From contig CAYZJI010000005.1 of assembly GCA_964479045.1 (NCBI GenBank), positions 1 through 64,000 on the forward strand: 64,000 nucleotides of DNA. Reading direction: 5' to 3'. Source of the DNA: 2-02-FULL-47-50 sp964479045 (lineage in GTDB: Bacteria > Pseudomonadota > Gammaproteobacteria > Eutrophobiales > Eutrophobiaceae). A model generated the notes under the pieces. That model was not told where the DNA came from, searched no databases, and worked only from the letters and a program-made list of their open reading frames with translations. Both the position numbers and the translations under genes were made by a program. Shown here piece after piece: positions 16,109 to 23,838 of this stretch (position 1 is the first letter of the stretch; each line of letters starts with the position of its first letter).

Positions 16109-17002
16109 CTATAAGTTTTCTTTAAATTGATTCTGATAATATATTTTTTGTCGCATTACAGCAGTAATTGCATTGCGCATTAACATTGATACAGTGACAG
16201 GTCCGACCCCGCCAGGCACAGGAGTGATCCAACCTGCTACTTTACTGCAGGATTCATAATCACTATCACCTACAATTTTCGGGTTTCCATTTTCATCAAA
16301 AACCTGATTAATACCAATATCTATTAACACTGCATCAGACTTGATAATGTCACCTGTAATTAAAGAAGGCCTGCCAACCGCGACAAACACTGCATCGGCA
16401 TGTTTAGAATGTTTGGCAACGTCACGTGTCATATGATGACAAACAGTAACCGTAGCGCCTTTTGCCATTAACATAAAAGCTATTGGTTTCCCGACTATTT
16501 CAGAATGACCAATAACAGTAACTTCCAGACCTTTAAAATCAAGACTGGTTCTGCGTAATAATTCAACTGACGCAAGTGCTGTGCATGGACCTAGTTCTAA
16601 TTCGTTATATACAATGTTGCCTATAGAAGTCGGATGCATGCCTTCTACATCTTTAAGAGGATGTATGGCTTTTTGTAACTCTTTTATTGGAATGTTATCC
16701 GGCACAGGTCTCTGTAAGATAATTCCTGTTATCCTGGGATCGACATTATACGTATTAATTGTGGCCCTGATTTCTTCCAGAGAAATATCTTCTGAAAACT
16801 GTTTTTCAATAAATTCTATACCCGTCTTTTCAGCCTTACGTTTCTGATTTCTTACATATAAATCAACGGCAGGATTTTCACCAATTTTTATTGACACCAG
16901 TTTCGGCAACCATCCTTCACTTTTTAAGCGTTCAACATCATCAGCTACTTCGTCAAGTATTTCATCACTTATTATTTTTCCATCAAGAATTTTTGCGCTC
17001 AT
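16109..17002 (-). CDS. folD: Bifunctional methylenetetrahydrofolate dehydrogenase/cyclohydrolase FolD
   Basis: A 297-residue cytoplasmic enzyme that oxidises 5,10-methylene-THF to methenyl-THF and hydrolyses it to 10-formyl-THF. Seen are AKILDGKIISDEI at the N-terminus, YVRNQKRKAEKTGI with the catalytic Lys near residue 55, the FolD signature GIILQRPVP near 93, VIGHSEIVGKP near 160 and the C-terminal PGGVGPVTVSMLMRN. The frame stays open to 17035, but I place the start at 17002 because MSAKILDGK matches family N-termini and GAAGG-like GAAGG lies 8 nt upstream. In this island it could process the one-carbon unit released by the aminomethyltransferase, though a housekeeping role is equally possible. 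Confidence 0.93.
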   Translation of the reverse strand: MSAKILDGKIISDEILDEVADDVERLKSEGWLPKLVSIKIGENPAVDLYVRNQKRKAEKTGIEFIEKQFSEDISLEEIRATINTYNVDPRITGIILQRPVPDNIPIKELQKAIHPLKDVEGMHPTSIGNIVYNELELGPCTALASVELLRRTSLDFKGLEVTVIGHSEIVGKPIAFMLMAKGATVTVCHHMTRDVAKHSKHADAVFVAVGRPSLITGDIIKSDAVLIDIGINQVFDENGNPKIVGDSDYESCSKVAGWITPVPGGVGPVTVSMLMRNAITAVMRQKIYYQNQFKENL

Positions 17003-17495
17003 ATTTACTGCCTTCATTATGTACTTATTGTGCATCTATTTTATCACAGATTGTCATGTTAATGCATATTCCTGATTACCCCGTCATCAACTTTCCCATT
17101 TCTTTGTCTTTAAGTTACACCTCATAATTTTATACAGTGTTTAATAATTCATTAGTCAACATTGTTCAGATTAATTCAGACACGAATGTAAACTAATCAT
17201 ATAACTTAATGACAGCTGTTAAAGGTTTCGTTAATTCCATTTATCATATAAAGCTGATTTGCATTAATTACTTGATTTTTTATTTATAAAAAACGATAAA
17301 AATATATTCAGAATACATTAAAAAACATAGCATTATAAAATCACTATATAACTGGTTTTTATATCTAAATCCTGTAATGCGAAATTCAAAATAAAATTAA
17401 TTTGCTTTTTCAAAACATATAAACTGCTCATAACAAGATATTAAAGAAAGTTACTATAATATAGCAATATATAGTTGTGGCAGTTGATGTCTAAC
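17003..17495. other. Gene-free AT-rich stretch between folD and the insertion element
   Basis: Nearly 500 bp of very AT-rich DNA. It should contain the folD promoter. I see no operator copy, hairpin or supported gene, and no continuation of hsdS beyond the left end of the insertion element. Confidence 0.6.
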
Positions 17496-17567
17496 GGTAA
17501 TCCCCACGAAAATTAGTGGTGCTCAAAAGTAGAATTTTCCAATATAGTAATTCAAAGGAGAATTCAC

Positions 17568-17807
17568 ATGAAGAAGAGCAAATATTCAGAAAGTCAGATC
17601 ATTTCCATCCTGAAAGAAGCCGAGGCCGGGATGCCAGTGGCTGAGCTGTGCCGTAAACACGGTATGAGTGATACCACTTTCTACGACTTGCGGTCCAAAT
17701 ATAGCGTCATGGACGTGTCGATGATGAAATGGATGAAGGAACTGGAAGACGAGAACCGACGCCTGAAGGCAGAACTGGTCCAGGAGGCGCTCGAAAAAAA
17801 GTGCTAA
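17568..17807 (+). pseudogene. IS3-family orfA (helix-turn-helix), internally shortened
   Basis: A 79-codon frame starts MKKSKYSESQIISILKEAE, followed by AELCRKHGMSDTTFYDLRSKY, a typical IS3 OrfA helix-turn-helix, and ends in a leucine-zipper-like ELEDENRRLK. The usual KMYAEER-type segment between ENRRLK and the tail is absent, an in-frame loss of about nine codons. A GAAAAAAAG stretch before the stop is the expected programmed frameshift site into orfB. Confidence 0.82.
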
Positions 17808-18629
17808 GGCCATCTCGTCGTAAAGAGAGATGGCCAATAAAGTGGTGACTGAGAAACGGGCCTTCTCCGGGTAGCCTGTGAGGCGTTCAAGATCAGCGAG
17901 ACCTGTTACCGATATTAACTGAAAACGTCGGGGGATAATGCCGTGATTGCCGACTGGCTGCTCAGATTGACGACAACCTACCGGTCCTGGGGCTTTGGTC
18001 TGTGTTTCCTGCATTTTAAAGAACGTGCAGAACTTGCCCTACAACCACAAGCGGGTGTACCGGATATACCGGAACTGGAACTGAATTTACGCATTAAACC
18101 GAAGTGGCGGCTGAAGCGGGACAAGCGTGAGGAATTGGCGGTACCGCGCCTGGTGAACGAGATGTGGTCGATGGACTTCGTGCACGATGTCCTGACCGAT
18201 GGCTGCGGTTTTCGCACCTTTAACGTGATCGATGATTACAACCGGGAAGGTTTTGGGATTGAAGTCGATTTATCGCTGCCGGCCTTACGGGTGATTCAAG
18301 CTCTGAACCGGATCATTGAGTGGTGAGGGAAGCCGAAAGTGATCCGCTGCAATAACGGTCCGGAATACCCGAGCCGTCAACTGGTTGAATGGGCGGCCAG
18401 GCAACAGATCCAGTTACATTACATTCAACCCGGCAAGCCGCAACAAAATGCCTATGTGGAACGCTTTAACAGGACGGTACGACATGAATGGCTGGATCAG
18501 CATCTGTTCAATTCCATCAGTCATGCCCAGGAAACCGCAACCTGCTGGTTCTGGAGTTACAGTAATGAACGACCCAATATGGCATTGGGAGGATTGACCC
18601 CTCGTCAGACCATACAGGAAGCAGCATGA
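17803..18629 (+). pseudogene. IS3-family orfB transposase, multiply disrupted
   Basis: The transposase is spread over several frames. IADWLLRLTTTYRSWGFG (from 17943) begins one piece. A shift near 18020 leads into ELNLRIKPKWRLKRDK and the integrase core EMWSMDFVHDVLTDG. An in-frame TGA at about 18324 interrupts EW-GKPKVIRC, and the last piece from 18339 carries NGPEY, QPGKPQQNAYVERFNRT and NERPNMALGGLTP. Further stops lie near 17870 and 17920. The DDE residues can be placed but no intact protein can be made. Confidence 0.87.
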
Positions 18630-18668
18630 TTTCTACTGGAAAGCACCATGAAAAATGGGGGGATTACC

Positions 18669-18837
18669 AATCAAGTTTCGTAATTCGCTCCTCGCAATCA
18701 ATTATTTCCTTCCTGTGAATATCACCAAATACTAGCCATCTTATGTTACCTATCTCAAAATATTCAGGTTTAGACTTACTTGGTGTGCCTCCTGTTAACA
18801 GATCACAAACTTCACCATTTTTTAATTTCCCAGCCAT
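18669..18837 (-). pseudogene. 5' fragment of type I restriction specificity subunit hsdS
   Basis: From an ATG at 18837-18835 the frame gives MAGKLKNGEVCDLLTGGTPS, then YFEIGNIRWLVFGDI and ends ITKLD at the insertion-element boundary. VCDLLTGGTPS and IRWLVFGDI are the opening of an HsdS target-recognition domain. It starts 3 bp after the hsdM stop, as in an intact hsdMS operon. Only about 55 of the usual 400 or more residues survive. Confidence 0.75.
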
Positions 18838-18840
18838 TTC

Positions 18841-19215
18841 TTATAACATCCCCCGAATCCCTTCCAGGAACTCCTCACTCTCCCTATCCAGTGTCTCAAT
18901 CTCGTTGATGATCACTTCCGTGTCTACGTCTGCAATATTTATAGTCCGGGAATTGTCCGAGTTGGTAAATTTGTCTTGCGGTTTGACGAACTCCTTCAGA
19001 TCATAGTCGTACAGCGAGTTGGTCTTGCCTAGGCTGCAGCCCAGGTCGAGCTGGTAGTACCAGATATTCCGGGTCGGCGCGCCTTTCTCAAAGAACAGAA
19101 CCAACGTTGTTACACCGGCTCTGAGAAAGGTGCCGCCGTGACAGTCGAGGATGGTGTGCAGGTTGCAGTTCTCCAGTAAATCCTTGCGCGGGGCGCGGGA
19201 GGTGTCGTCGGAATT
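18841..19215 (-). pseudogene. 3' fragment of type I restriction methyltransferase hsdM
   Basis: About the last 125 codons of HsdM: DDTSRAPRKDLLENCNLHTI, GGTFLRAG, VLFFEKGAPTRNIWYYQLDL, LKEFVKPQDKF and the C-terminal LEGIRGML. The N-terminal part with the SAM and NPPY motifs is missing. The break lies close to 19215, where a plus-strand ACP-like frame takes over. The conserved Leu-Pro before GGTF reads Cys-His. Confidence 0.8.
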
Positions 19216-19218
19216 GGA

Positions 19219-19347
19219 GATGTGATTGAATTATGGATGGCATTTGAAAATGAATTCGATATTCAGGTCACGGACGCCGAGATGGAACAAAACCGCCGCG
19301 TTGGACTGATCATCAATCTGATTGCAAAGAACAAGGGTTATATATGA
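19219..19347 (+). pseudogene. 3' fragment of an acyl-carrier-protein-like gene
   Basis: The frame ends in 42 residues, DVIELWMAFENEFDIQVTD followed by AEMEQNRRVGLIINLIAKNK, which match helices II to IV of acyl carrier proteins. The phosphopantetheine-bearing Ser and first helix are missing because the sequence breaks into hsdM DNA just upstream. The stop overlaps the start of the next frame by 4 bp (ATGA), so both belong to one former operon, evidently of the prophage. Confidence 0.6.
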
Positions 19348-19487
19348 AAAAGATTAAAGTAAACCCGGACAATGTAATACGCGTGATGGCAGTCCTGGCA
19401 ATGCCATTATGGTTAGTGCTCTGCTGCATCTATCTGGCATGCGATGCCATCATTGGTTATCTGGAAAAAAAATATGAACACCGCTGA
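19344..19487 (+). CDS. 47-residue single-span membrane microprotein
   Basis: The protein starts MKKIKVNPDNVIRVMAVLAM and has one hydrophobic segment (about residues 14-38) with two adjacent Cys (LCCIYLAC), then a charged tail YLEKKYEHR. It is translationally coupled to the ACP-like fragment upstream (ATGA) and overlaps the tail gene downstream by 14 bp. Position in a phage tail operon allows a holin- or membrane-associated role, but nothing in the sequence proves it. Confidence 0.5.
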   Translation: MKKIKVNPDNVIRVMAVLAMPLWLVLCCIYLACDAIIGYLEKKYEHR

Positions 19488-20052
19488 ACATTATTTAAGG
19501 CAACTGCAGGCACTGCTTCCCCAAGGCGCGGCCTGGAACCGGGAAGACGATGCCACGTTGACTCAATACCTGCATGCAATGGCAGAGGAGTTTGCACGCA
19601 TTGATGGCCGCGTGGATCGATTGCTGGAAGAACTGGACCCGCGCACCGTGCTGGAAATGCTGGACGATTGGGAACGTGCCTACGGCTTGCCAGATCCATG
19701 TACAGACACAGCCGATACCCTGGTTGAACGCCGTAACGTGTTGCACGAAAAGGTGACTCGCATCGGCAGTCAGTCGCGGCAGTATTACATCGACATCGCC
19801 GCACGCGCCGGGTATGAAATTACGATTACCGAGTTTGATCCGTTTACCGTGGATGACACGGTGAACGATGCCATCTACGGCGTATTGTGGCAATTCGCCT
19901 GGCAAGTCAATGCACCGGCAGAAACGGTGACCGATTTTATTGTGCAGTCTGGTGTCAATGAACCGCTGCGCGACTGGGGCAATGAAATTCTGGAATGTTT
20001 AATCACACGTCTTAAACCCGCACACACTTACGTTCAATTTGCATACGGTTAA
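19474..20052 (+). CDS. Phage tail protein, YmfQ/DUF2313 family (Mu gp48-like)
   Basis: A 192-residue structural protein: HYLRQLQALLPQGAAW at the start, LLEELDPRTVLEMLDDWERAYGLP in the middle, RRNVLHEKVTRIGSQSRQYY, and RLKPAHTYVQFAYG at the end. These blocks define the family found at the tail-tip end of Mu-like and P2-like tail modules. I take the ATG at 19474 rather than upstream codons because family members begin a few residues before the YL-LLPQG motif. Confidence 0.87.
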   Translation: MNTAEHYLRQLQALLPQGAAWNREDDATLTQYLHAMAEEFARIDGRVDRLLEELDPRTVLEMLDDWERAYGLPDPCTDTADTLVERRNVLHEKVTRIGSQSRQYYIDIAARAGYEITITEFDPFTVDDTVNDAIYGVLWQFAWQVNAPAETVTDFIVQSGVNEPLRDWGNEILECLITRLKPAHTYVQFAYG

Positions 20053-20066
20053 AGAGGGCATTAATT

Positions 20067-20858
20067 ATGGACTTGAAACAATTTGAAGCAGCGGCTGCAG
20101 GCGCACCTCCGGCAGCACCGGCAGCGCCATCAGCAGGCTATCCTACCAATGGCAATCCTGCAGGCGCCATTCCGGCAACTAAGCCAGGGGAATACTGGTT
20201 TTATCAAATCATGGAAGAGATACGCAACCTCATTGAAGATGAAGCCGGTCTCGTGCCTAACCATGAAGACCTGACACAGTTGTATCAAGCGATATCCATA
20301 CTCATCACCAGTGCATTGCCTAATGCCTGGGAAAATATACAGGTGTTTGATACCTCCGGGAGTTTCCCTGTGCCCGCGGGTGTCACGAAATTCTTTATCG
20401 AAAACTGGGGCGGAGGCGGCGGCGGGAATAGCGCCTCAGGGACGGGGGGAACGGGCGGCGGTGGTGGTTATGCCTCAGGTGTCTATAACGTCATCCCGGA
20501 GGAATTACTCATCATAACGGTTGGCGCGGGTGGTGGCGCCGGTGGCAATGGCGGCACGAGCAGTGTAGTCTCGCCGACCAATGGCACACTAATCAGTGCG
20601 ACCGGCGGTGTTGGTGGTAGTACTGGCCCGGGCACAGGAGGCACTGGCGCCGGACAGATTAATATCACTGGCGGTGCCGGGACCGATTTATTGAGCACGC
20701 TTACCGTAGCGCCCGGCGGAGATGCTGGTGGTGGTGGTGGCAGTGGCGGGGTCGCAATCGGCGCGTTTAACGGCATCGCGCCAGGCGGCGGGGGCGGCGC
20801 ACGAGAAAATGGGGGTCAAGGGAATGGAGCCGCGGGCCGTGTAATTATTCGTTGGTGA
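20067..20858 (+). CDS. Glycine-rich phage tail fibre protein
   Basis: A 263-residue protein. The N-terminal 35 residues are Ala/Pro-rich. A conserved tail-fibre segment (PGEYWFYQIMEEIRNLIEDEAG) follows, then VPAGVTKFFIENWGGGGGG near residue 105, and a glycine-rich sandwich domain to the end, closing GAAGRVIIRW. This plan (attachment segment, then a glycine-rich receptor-recognition domain) is seen in tail fibre tips. It lies 14 bp after the tail gene and is followed by a DUF4376 protein, matching common prophage order. Confidence 0.82.
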   Translation: MDLKQFEAAAAGAPPAAPAAPSAGYPTNGNPAGAIPATKPGEYWFYQIMEEIRNLIEDEAGLVPNHEDLTQLYQAISILITSALPNAWENIQVFDTSGSFPVPAGVTKFFIENWGGGGGGNSASGTGGTGGGGGYASGVYNVIPEELLIITVGAGGGAGGNGGTSSVVSPTNGTLISATGGVGGSTGPGTGGTGAGQINITGGAGTDLLSTLTVAPGGDAGGGGGSGGVAIGAFNGIAPGGGGGARENGGQGNGAAGRVIIRW

Positions 20859-20879
20859 GTTTTATAAGAGGATTAATTT

Positions 20880-21416
20880 ATGCGATATGCAATTATTGAG
20901 AACAACCAGGTGTTCAATGTTATTGAAGCAGCAACACAGGATGATGCAAACGCTGTTTTGACTCAAGGCCAAGTAGCCATTGCAGGCGCTGACGCAAACA
21001 TTGGCGATAGTATAGAAAACAACGTCATCATCCCTAAACCGACGCCACTGAATGATCTTAAAAGTGCGAAGTTGGGAGTGTTAAATACTGCGATGTCAAC
21101 TGACATGGCAGCAGGCTTCACATCCGACGCACTCGGCGCCACGCATAGTTACGATGGGGAAGAACACAATCAGATCAATCTGCTCGGCATCAAGATGCGT
21201 GGCCAGGGCGGCCTGTTTACCTGTGATGACATGCTGGATAATCCGGACAGCAAACAACGCCGCCAACATACCGCGCAGCAGATTGATCAGGTGTTTGCCG
21301 ATGGCTATGCCTACAAGGAAGCGCTCATCGACAAACTCCGCAATAAACGCGCCGCTGTTCTGACCGCTGAAACTCCGGAAGCTGTCGAAGCCATCACCTG
21401 GGAGAGCGTCGAATAA
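20880..21416 (+). CDS. Phage tail-associated protein with DUF4376 domain
   Basis: A 178-residue protein. The N-terminus MRYAIIENNQVFNVIEA is typical of small tail-fibre-associated proteins. The C-terminal part (AAGFTSDALGATHSYDGEEH, QQIDQVFADGYAYKEAL, EAVEAITWE) matches DUF4376. Such proteins accompany tail fibres as assembly factors or structural parts; the exact role is unknown. It is followed by an overlapping small gene (TAATG). Confidence 0.75.
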   Translation: MRYAIIENNQVFNVIEAATQDDANAVLTQGQVAIAGADANIGDSIENNVIIPKPTPLNDLKSAKLGVLNTAMSTDMAAGFTSDALGATHSYDGEEHNQINLLGIKMRGQGGLFTCDDMLDNPDSKQRRQHTAQQIDQVFADGYAYKEALIDKLRNKRAAVLTAETPEAVEAITWESVE

Positions 21417-21547
21417 TGCCGTTTGATGATAGCGTCTCTCGCTGCAGTTACAGCGCTAGCCCGCTGAAAAAGCAACGGCCCTGCAGACCCTGCCGCAAAC
21501 AACGCCGCAAGGCGCAGCGTGCTGCACGGCGACGGAACCGGCATTAA
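21416..21547 (+). CDS. 43-residue Arg- and Cys-rich prophage protein
   Basis: Starts MPFDDSVSRCSYSASPLKKQ. It has a CRPCRK pair, a further Cys near residue 10 and a very basic tail rich in Arg. The ATG overlaps the upstream stop (TAATG), which supports coupled translation. The strong base bias may reflect DNA or RNA binding. No family recognised. Confidence 0.4.
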   Translation: MPFDDSVSRCSYSASPLKKQRPCRPCRKQRRKAQRAARRRNRH

Positions 21548-21601
21548 TAAAAAAGCCTGGCGAATTTAGTATAACGGTCATTTTCACTAAAAAAATTTAC
21601 T

Positions 21602-21814
21602 ATGCGACAAGTAATTTACACATTATGGACGATTCCAAGGTCGGCATGGCGAGATCCATTGCCCGGTGTCGTATTGTCTGACGATGATATTGCCGAACTG
21701 ATTGAATTTGCCAAGTCATTAGATGACAGGCGATTGGATGCGCGGTTGCGGCCATTTTGTACACCCGTTACATCAGACACTTTTTTAAGGCCTGTTGGAA
21801 ATGTCACTATTTGA
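21602..21814 (+). CDS. 70-residue hypothetical prophage protein
   Basis: Reads MRQVIYTLWTIPRSAWRDPL then VVLSDDDIAELIEFAKSLDD. No family recognised. It has a helical acidic centre and overlaps the next gene by 14 bp, the tight packing expected in a phage operon. Confidence 0.45.
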   Translation: MRQVIYTLWTIPRSAWRDPLPGVVLSDDDIAELIEFAKSLDDRRLDARLRPFCTPVTSDTFLRPVGNVTI

Positions 21815-22094
21815 GTGCAGCGGATGTGGTTGTATCGAGAACACGGCCTTGTGTAATTATCATGTCCGTAGATACCACCACGACGATTACGATCAGCATC
21901 CGGAAAAATATCCACCTTTGTGCTCAGAATGTGATCCGGAGATTGGAGAATGGCATGGTCAATTTGAAAAACGTTCAGCAGTGGGAATGCAGATTGATCA
22001 GGACGGCCACCTGTGGAGCAAGGAACAGATTAATGCCGGTTACTTACCTGGGCATTTCAGGATTGTCGGCGAGGTAAAACAACCGGATGCATAA
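21801..22094 (+). CDS. 97-residue Cys/His-rich prophage protein, likely zinc-binding
   Basis: Starts MSLFECSGCGCIENTALCNY and contains HVRRYHHDDYDQH and LCSECD. CxGC and CxEC pairs with nearby His suggest a zinc-ribbon-like fold. The ATG at 21801 is preferred over an upstream TTG. The C-terminal half (QDGHLWSKEQINAGYLPGHF) is unlike any family I recognise. It overlaps the next small gene by 8 bp. Confidence 0.5.
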   Translation: MSLFECSGCGCIENTALCNYHVRRYHHDDYDQHPEKYPPLCSECDPEIGEWHGQFEKRSAVGMQIDQDGHLWSKEQINAGYLPGHFRIVGEVKQPDA

Positions 22095-22287
22095 CTGCCC
22101 GTCATGCGAGGATGAAACACCAGGCACGTTGAGTCCTTTTGAATCGCTGAATGGATCAAGCTGTGTGGTATATATGAACTGTGTTAAATGTGTAGAAAAA
22201 TTTGATGAAACAGAACAGGAGAATTTAATCATAAAGAGGAGCGACCGCAGAGATGTTAGCGCATCCCTGCGGCCAGCGATTCACTGA
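22087..22287 (+). CDS. 66-residue Cys-rich prophage protein
   Basis: Starts MHNCPSCEDETPGTLSPFES and carries a second Cys pair in MNCVKCVEKFDE, giving two CxxC knuckles about 28 residues apart, a probable small zinc finger. It starts inside the end of the preceding gene. No function assigned. Confidence 0.45.
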   Translation: MHNCPSCEDETPGTLSPFESLNGSSCVVYMNCVKCVEKFDETEQENLIIKRSDRRDVSASLRPAIH

Positions 22288-22372
22288 CCAAGCAGTGAGC
22301 CACCCAAGGCTCCCCTGCCACGTACGCGGCAAGAAGAGCCTACCACAATTTTCAACAATGGGAGACTCATCA

Positions 22373-23137
22373 GTGAGCAAACCTTTTATTGCCTGGCAAG
22401 GCGGGAAGAGACGACTGGCAGACATTATTATACCAATGCTGCCGGAGCATCAGTGTTATGTGGAGCCGTTCGCCGGTGGCGCGGCCATCTACTTTATTAA
22501 GGAGCCGTCAAAGGTAGAGGTGTTGAACGATATTAATGGTGAGCTGGTCAATCTGTACCGTGTCGTTAAACATCACCTTGAAGAATTCCTGAAACAGTTT
22601 AAATGGGCGCTGGCTAGCCGACAGATGTTCGAATGGGAAAGGATGACTCACCCGGAGACGCTCACTGATGTACAACGGGCCGCACGCTTCTATTACATCC
22701 AGAAGCTGTGCTTCGGTGCGCGGCCGGTGAAACCAACCTTCGGGACAGCTACGACATCGCCACCCAGGTTAAACCTGTTGAGGATAGAAGAAGACCTCAG
22801 CATGGCGCACCTGCGGTTGGCCAGGACCTGCATTGAGCGTCTGCCGTGGCATGAGTGCATTGATAAATACGACCGCCCGGATACATTCTTTTATATGGAC
22901 CCGCCGTACTACGAGTCAGCCGGTTATGGTATTGAATTCGATCTCTGTAACTATGGCAAGATGTCAGAGTTGGCCAGCACCATGAAAGGCAAGTGTATTA
23001 TCAGCATCAACGACCACCCGGAGATGCGCCGGGCGTTCAAGGGGCTCAAAATGAAGAAGACCAGCATCCGCTATACGGTCGGCGGTGCCAAGGCCAGTGG
23101 CAAGCAATCTGGCGAACTGATATACAGGAACTTCTGA
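22373..23137 (+). CDS. Dam-type DNA N6-adenine methyltransferase (D12 class)
   Basis: A 254-residue enzyme using SAM to methylate adenine in DNA. Seen are motif X/I (KPFIAWQGGKRRLADII at the N-terminus), EPFAGGAAIYF near residue 28, LNDINGELVNLYRVVKHH near 47 and the catalytic DPPYY near 176. I choose the GTG at 22373, which has GGGAG 8 nt upstream and puts FIAWQGGK at the usual distance. The open frame runs back to 22253, but that part lacks family similarity. Orphan prophage methylases of this class usually protect phage DNA from host restriction; recognition of GATC is not proven here. Confidence 0.87.
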   Translation: MSKPFIAWQGGKRRLADIIIPMLPEHQCYVEPFAGGAAIYFIKEPSKVEVLNDINGELVNLYRVVKHHLEEFLKQFKWALASRQMFEWERMTHPETLTDVQRAARFYYIQKLCFGARPVKPTFGTATTSPPRLNLLRIEEDLSMAHLRLARTCIERLPWHECIDKYDRPDTFFYMDPPYYESAGYGIEFDLCNYGKMSELASTMKGKCIISINDHPEMRRAFKGLKMKKTSIRYTVGGAKASGKQSGELIYRNF

Positions 23138-23152
23138 CAGCCAACAGGTATT

Positions 23153-23275
23153 ATGCAGGCAGGACACCGGCCGAATTTACAGCCGGTACTGGAGATCACA
23201 AACCAAATGATCCAAGATCACAAACCAAGTGGCGCGCTACAGTCGCCAGTCAAAAAATCATGGGAGGAGCATTGA
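23153..23275 (+). CDS. 40-residue hypothetical prophage protein
   Basis: Starts MQAGHRPNLQPVLEITNQMI and ends KKSWEEH. ACAGG lies 4 nt before the ATG and a terminator follows 11 bp after the stop. No family recognised; it may be a small lysis or control gene, or not a gene. Confidence 0.3.
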   Translation: MQAGHRPNLQPVLEITNQMIQDHKPSGALQSPVKKSWEEH

Positions 23276-23285
23276 CCCAAAAATC

Positions 23286-23320
23286 AACAAGGGACATCTG
23301 AAGGCCCCTTGTTTTATTTT
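23286..23320 (+). terminator. Rho-independent terminator ending the prophage gene run
   Basis: AACAAGGG pairs with CCCTTGTT over a 12-nt loop and is followed by TTATTTT. It closes the plus-strand phage operon. Confidence 0.75.
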
Positions 23321-23376
23321 GGCGGAGAGAGAGGGATTCTTCCGTACATCCATGTACTACACCCCTTCGGGGCCAG

Positions 23377-23386
23377 NNNNNNNNNN
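23377..23386. other. Assembly gap of ten N
   Basis: Ten undetermined bases between the prophage end and the tRNA gene. The left flank contains the hairpin CCCCTTCGGGG. The join between prophage remnant and chromosome is therefore not proven. Confidence 0.95.
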
Positions 23387-23475
23387 TCTATATAGTAGGC
23401 CACATGTCGGACACTGGCTCGGAACGTCGACGACGCACCAACTCGTAGCGCGAAGCTCGCCGCGCTCGGGCTAAA

Positions 23476-23562
23476 CGGAGGGGGAGGGATTCGAACCCCC
23501 GGACCGCGTAAACGGTCAACGGTTTTCAAGACCGCCGCATTAAACCGCTCTGCCATCTCTCC
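23476..23562 (-). tRNA. tRNA-Ser(UGA)
   Basis: On the minus strand the sequence folds as a long-variable-arm tRNA: GGAGAGA acceptor strand, GGTC-TTGAAAA-CC anticodon region with anticodon TGA, a serine-type extra arm (GTTGACCGTTTACGCGGTC), and T loop TTCGAAT. CCA is not encoded. Acceptor pairs 5-68 and 7-66 are A-C mismatches, which is unusual and may reflect a base error or a hybrid formed by phage integration into the tRNA. The adjacent prophage genes fit use of its 3' end as an attachment site. Confidence 0.88.
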
Positions 23563-23838
23563 AGATTTATGAGGTACTGAAATACAAGTACATTTCCTGA
23601 CATTGTTCAGAATGCGGCTTATGACCGCCGCACTACTTCGTACATCCTGTACATCGTACTCCGCCCTGCCCGGCTTACAGAACGAAGGTGCGCAGCATAC
23701 CTGATCAAGGCTGTCTGGCAAAGTATTGTTATGTCATGGAAAATTCATGATTTTCAGTGTGATAGCCTGTGAACTCTGCTTGAAATATTTCGTCAGAGCC
23801 CTATATTAACGGTATCTATTGAATTGGAGGTTAATGAA

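Larger units (their letters stand above)
17496..18668 (+). mobile_element. Decayed IS3-family-like insertion element
   Basis: Terminal inverted repeats GGTAATCCCC (17496-17505) and GGGGATTACC (ending 18668) bound a 1173-bp unit. Matching inner bases (GTGGTGCTC left, its complement right) extend the ends. It has the two-gene plan of IS3-family elements, orfA and a rve-type orfB, with an A7 slippery run at the junction. orfB is broken at several points, so the element is inactive. No target duplication is evident. The right end abuts a truncated hsdS whose remainder is not found on the left, so a deletion accompanied or followed insertion. Confidence 0.88.

Noticed and set aside
20400..20858. 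Antifreeze- or collagen-like protein from the glycine runs
   Set aside because: The N-terminal tail-fibre segment and phage neighbours explain it as a glycine-rich fibre tip.
23314..23721. 135-codon minus-strand frame
   Set aside because: It runs through the tRNA-Ser gene and the N gap.
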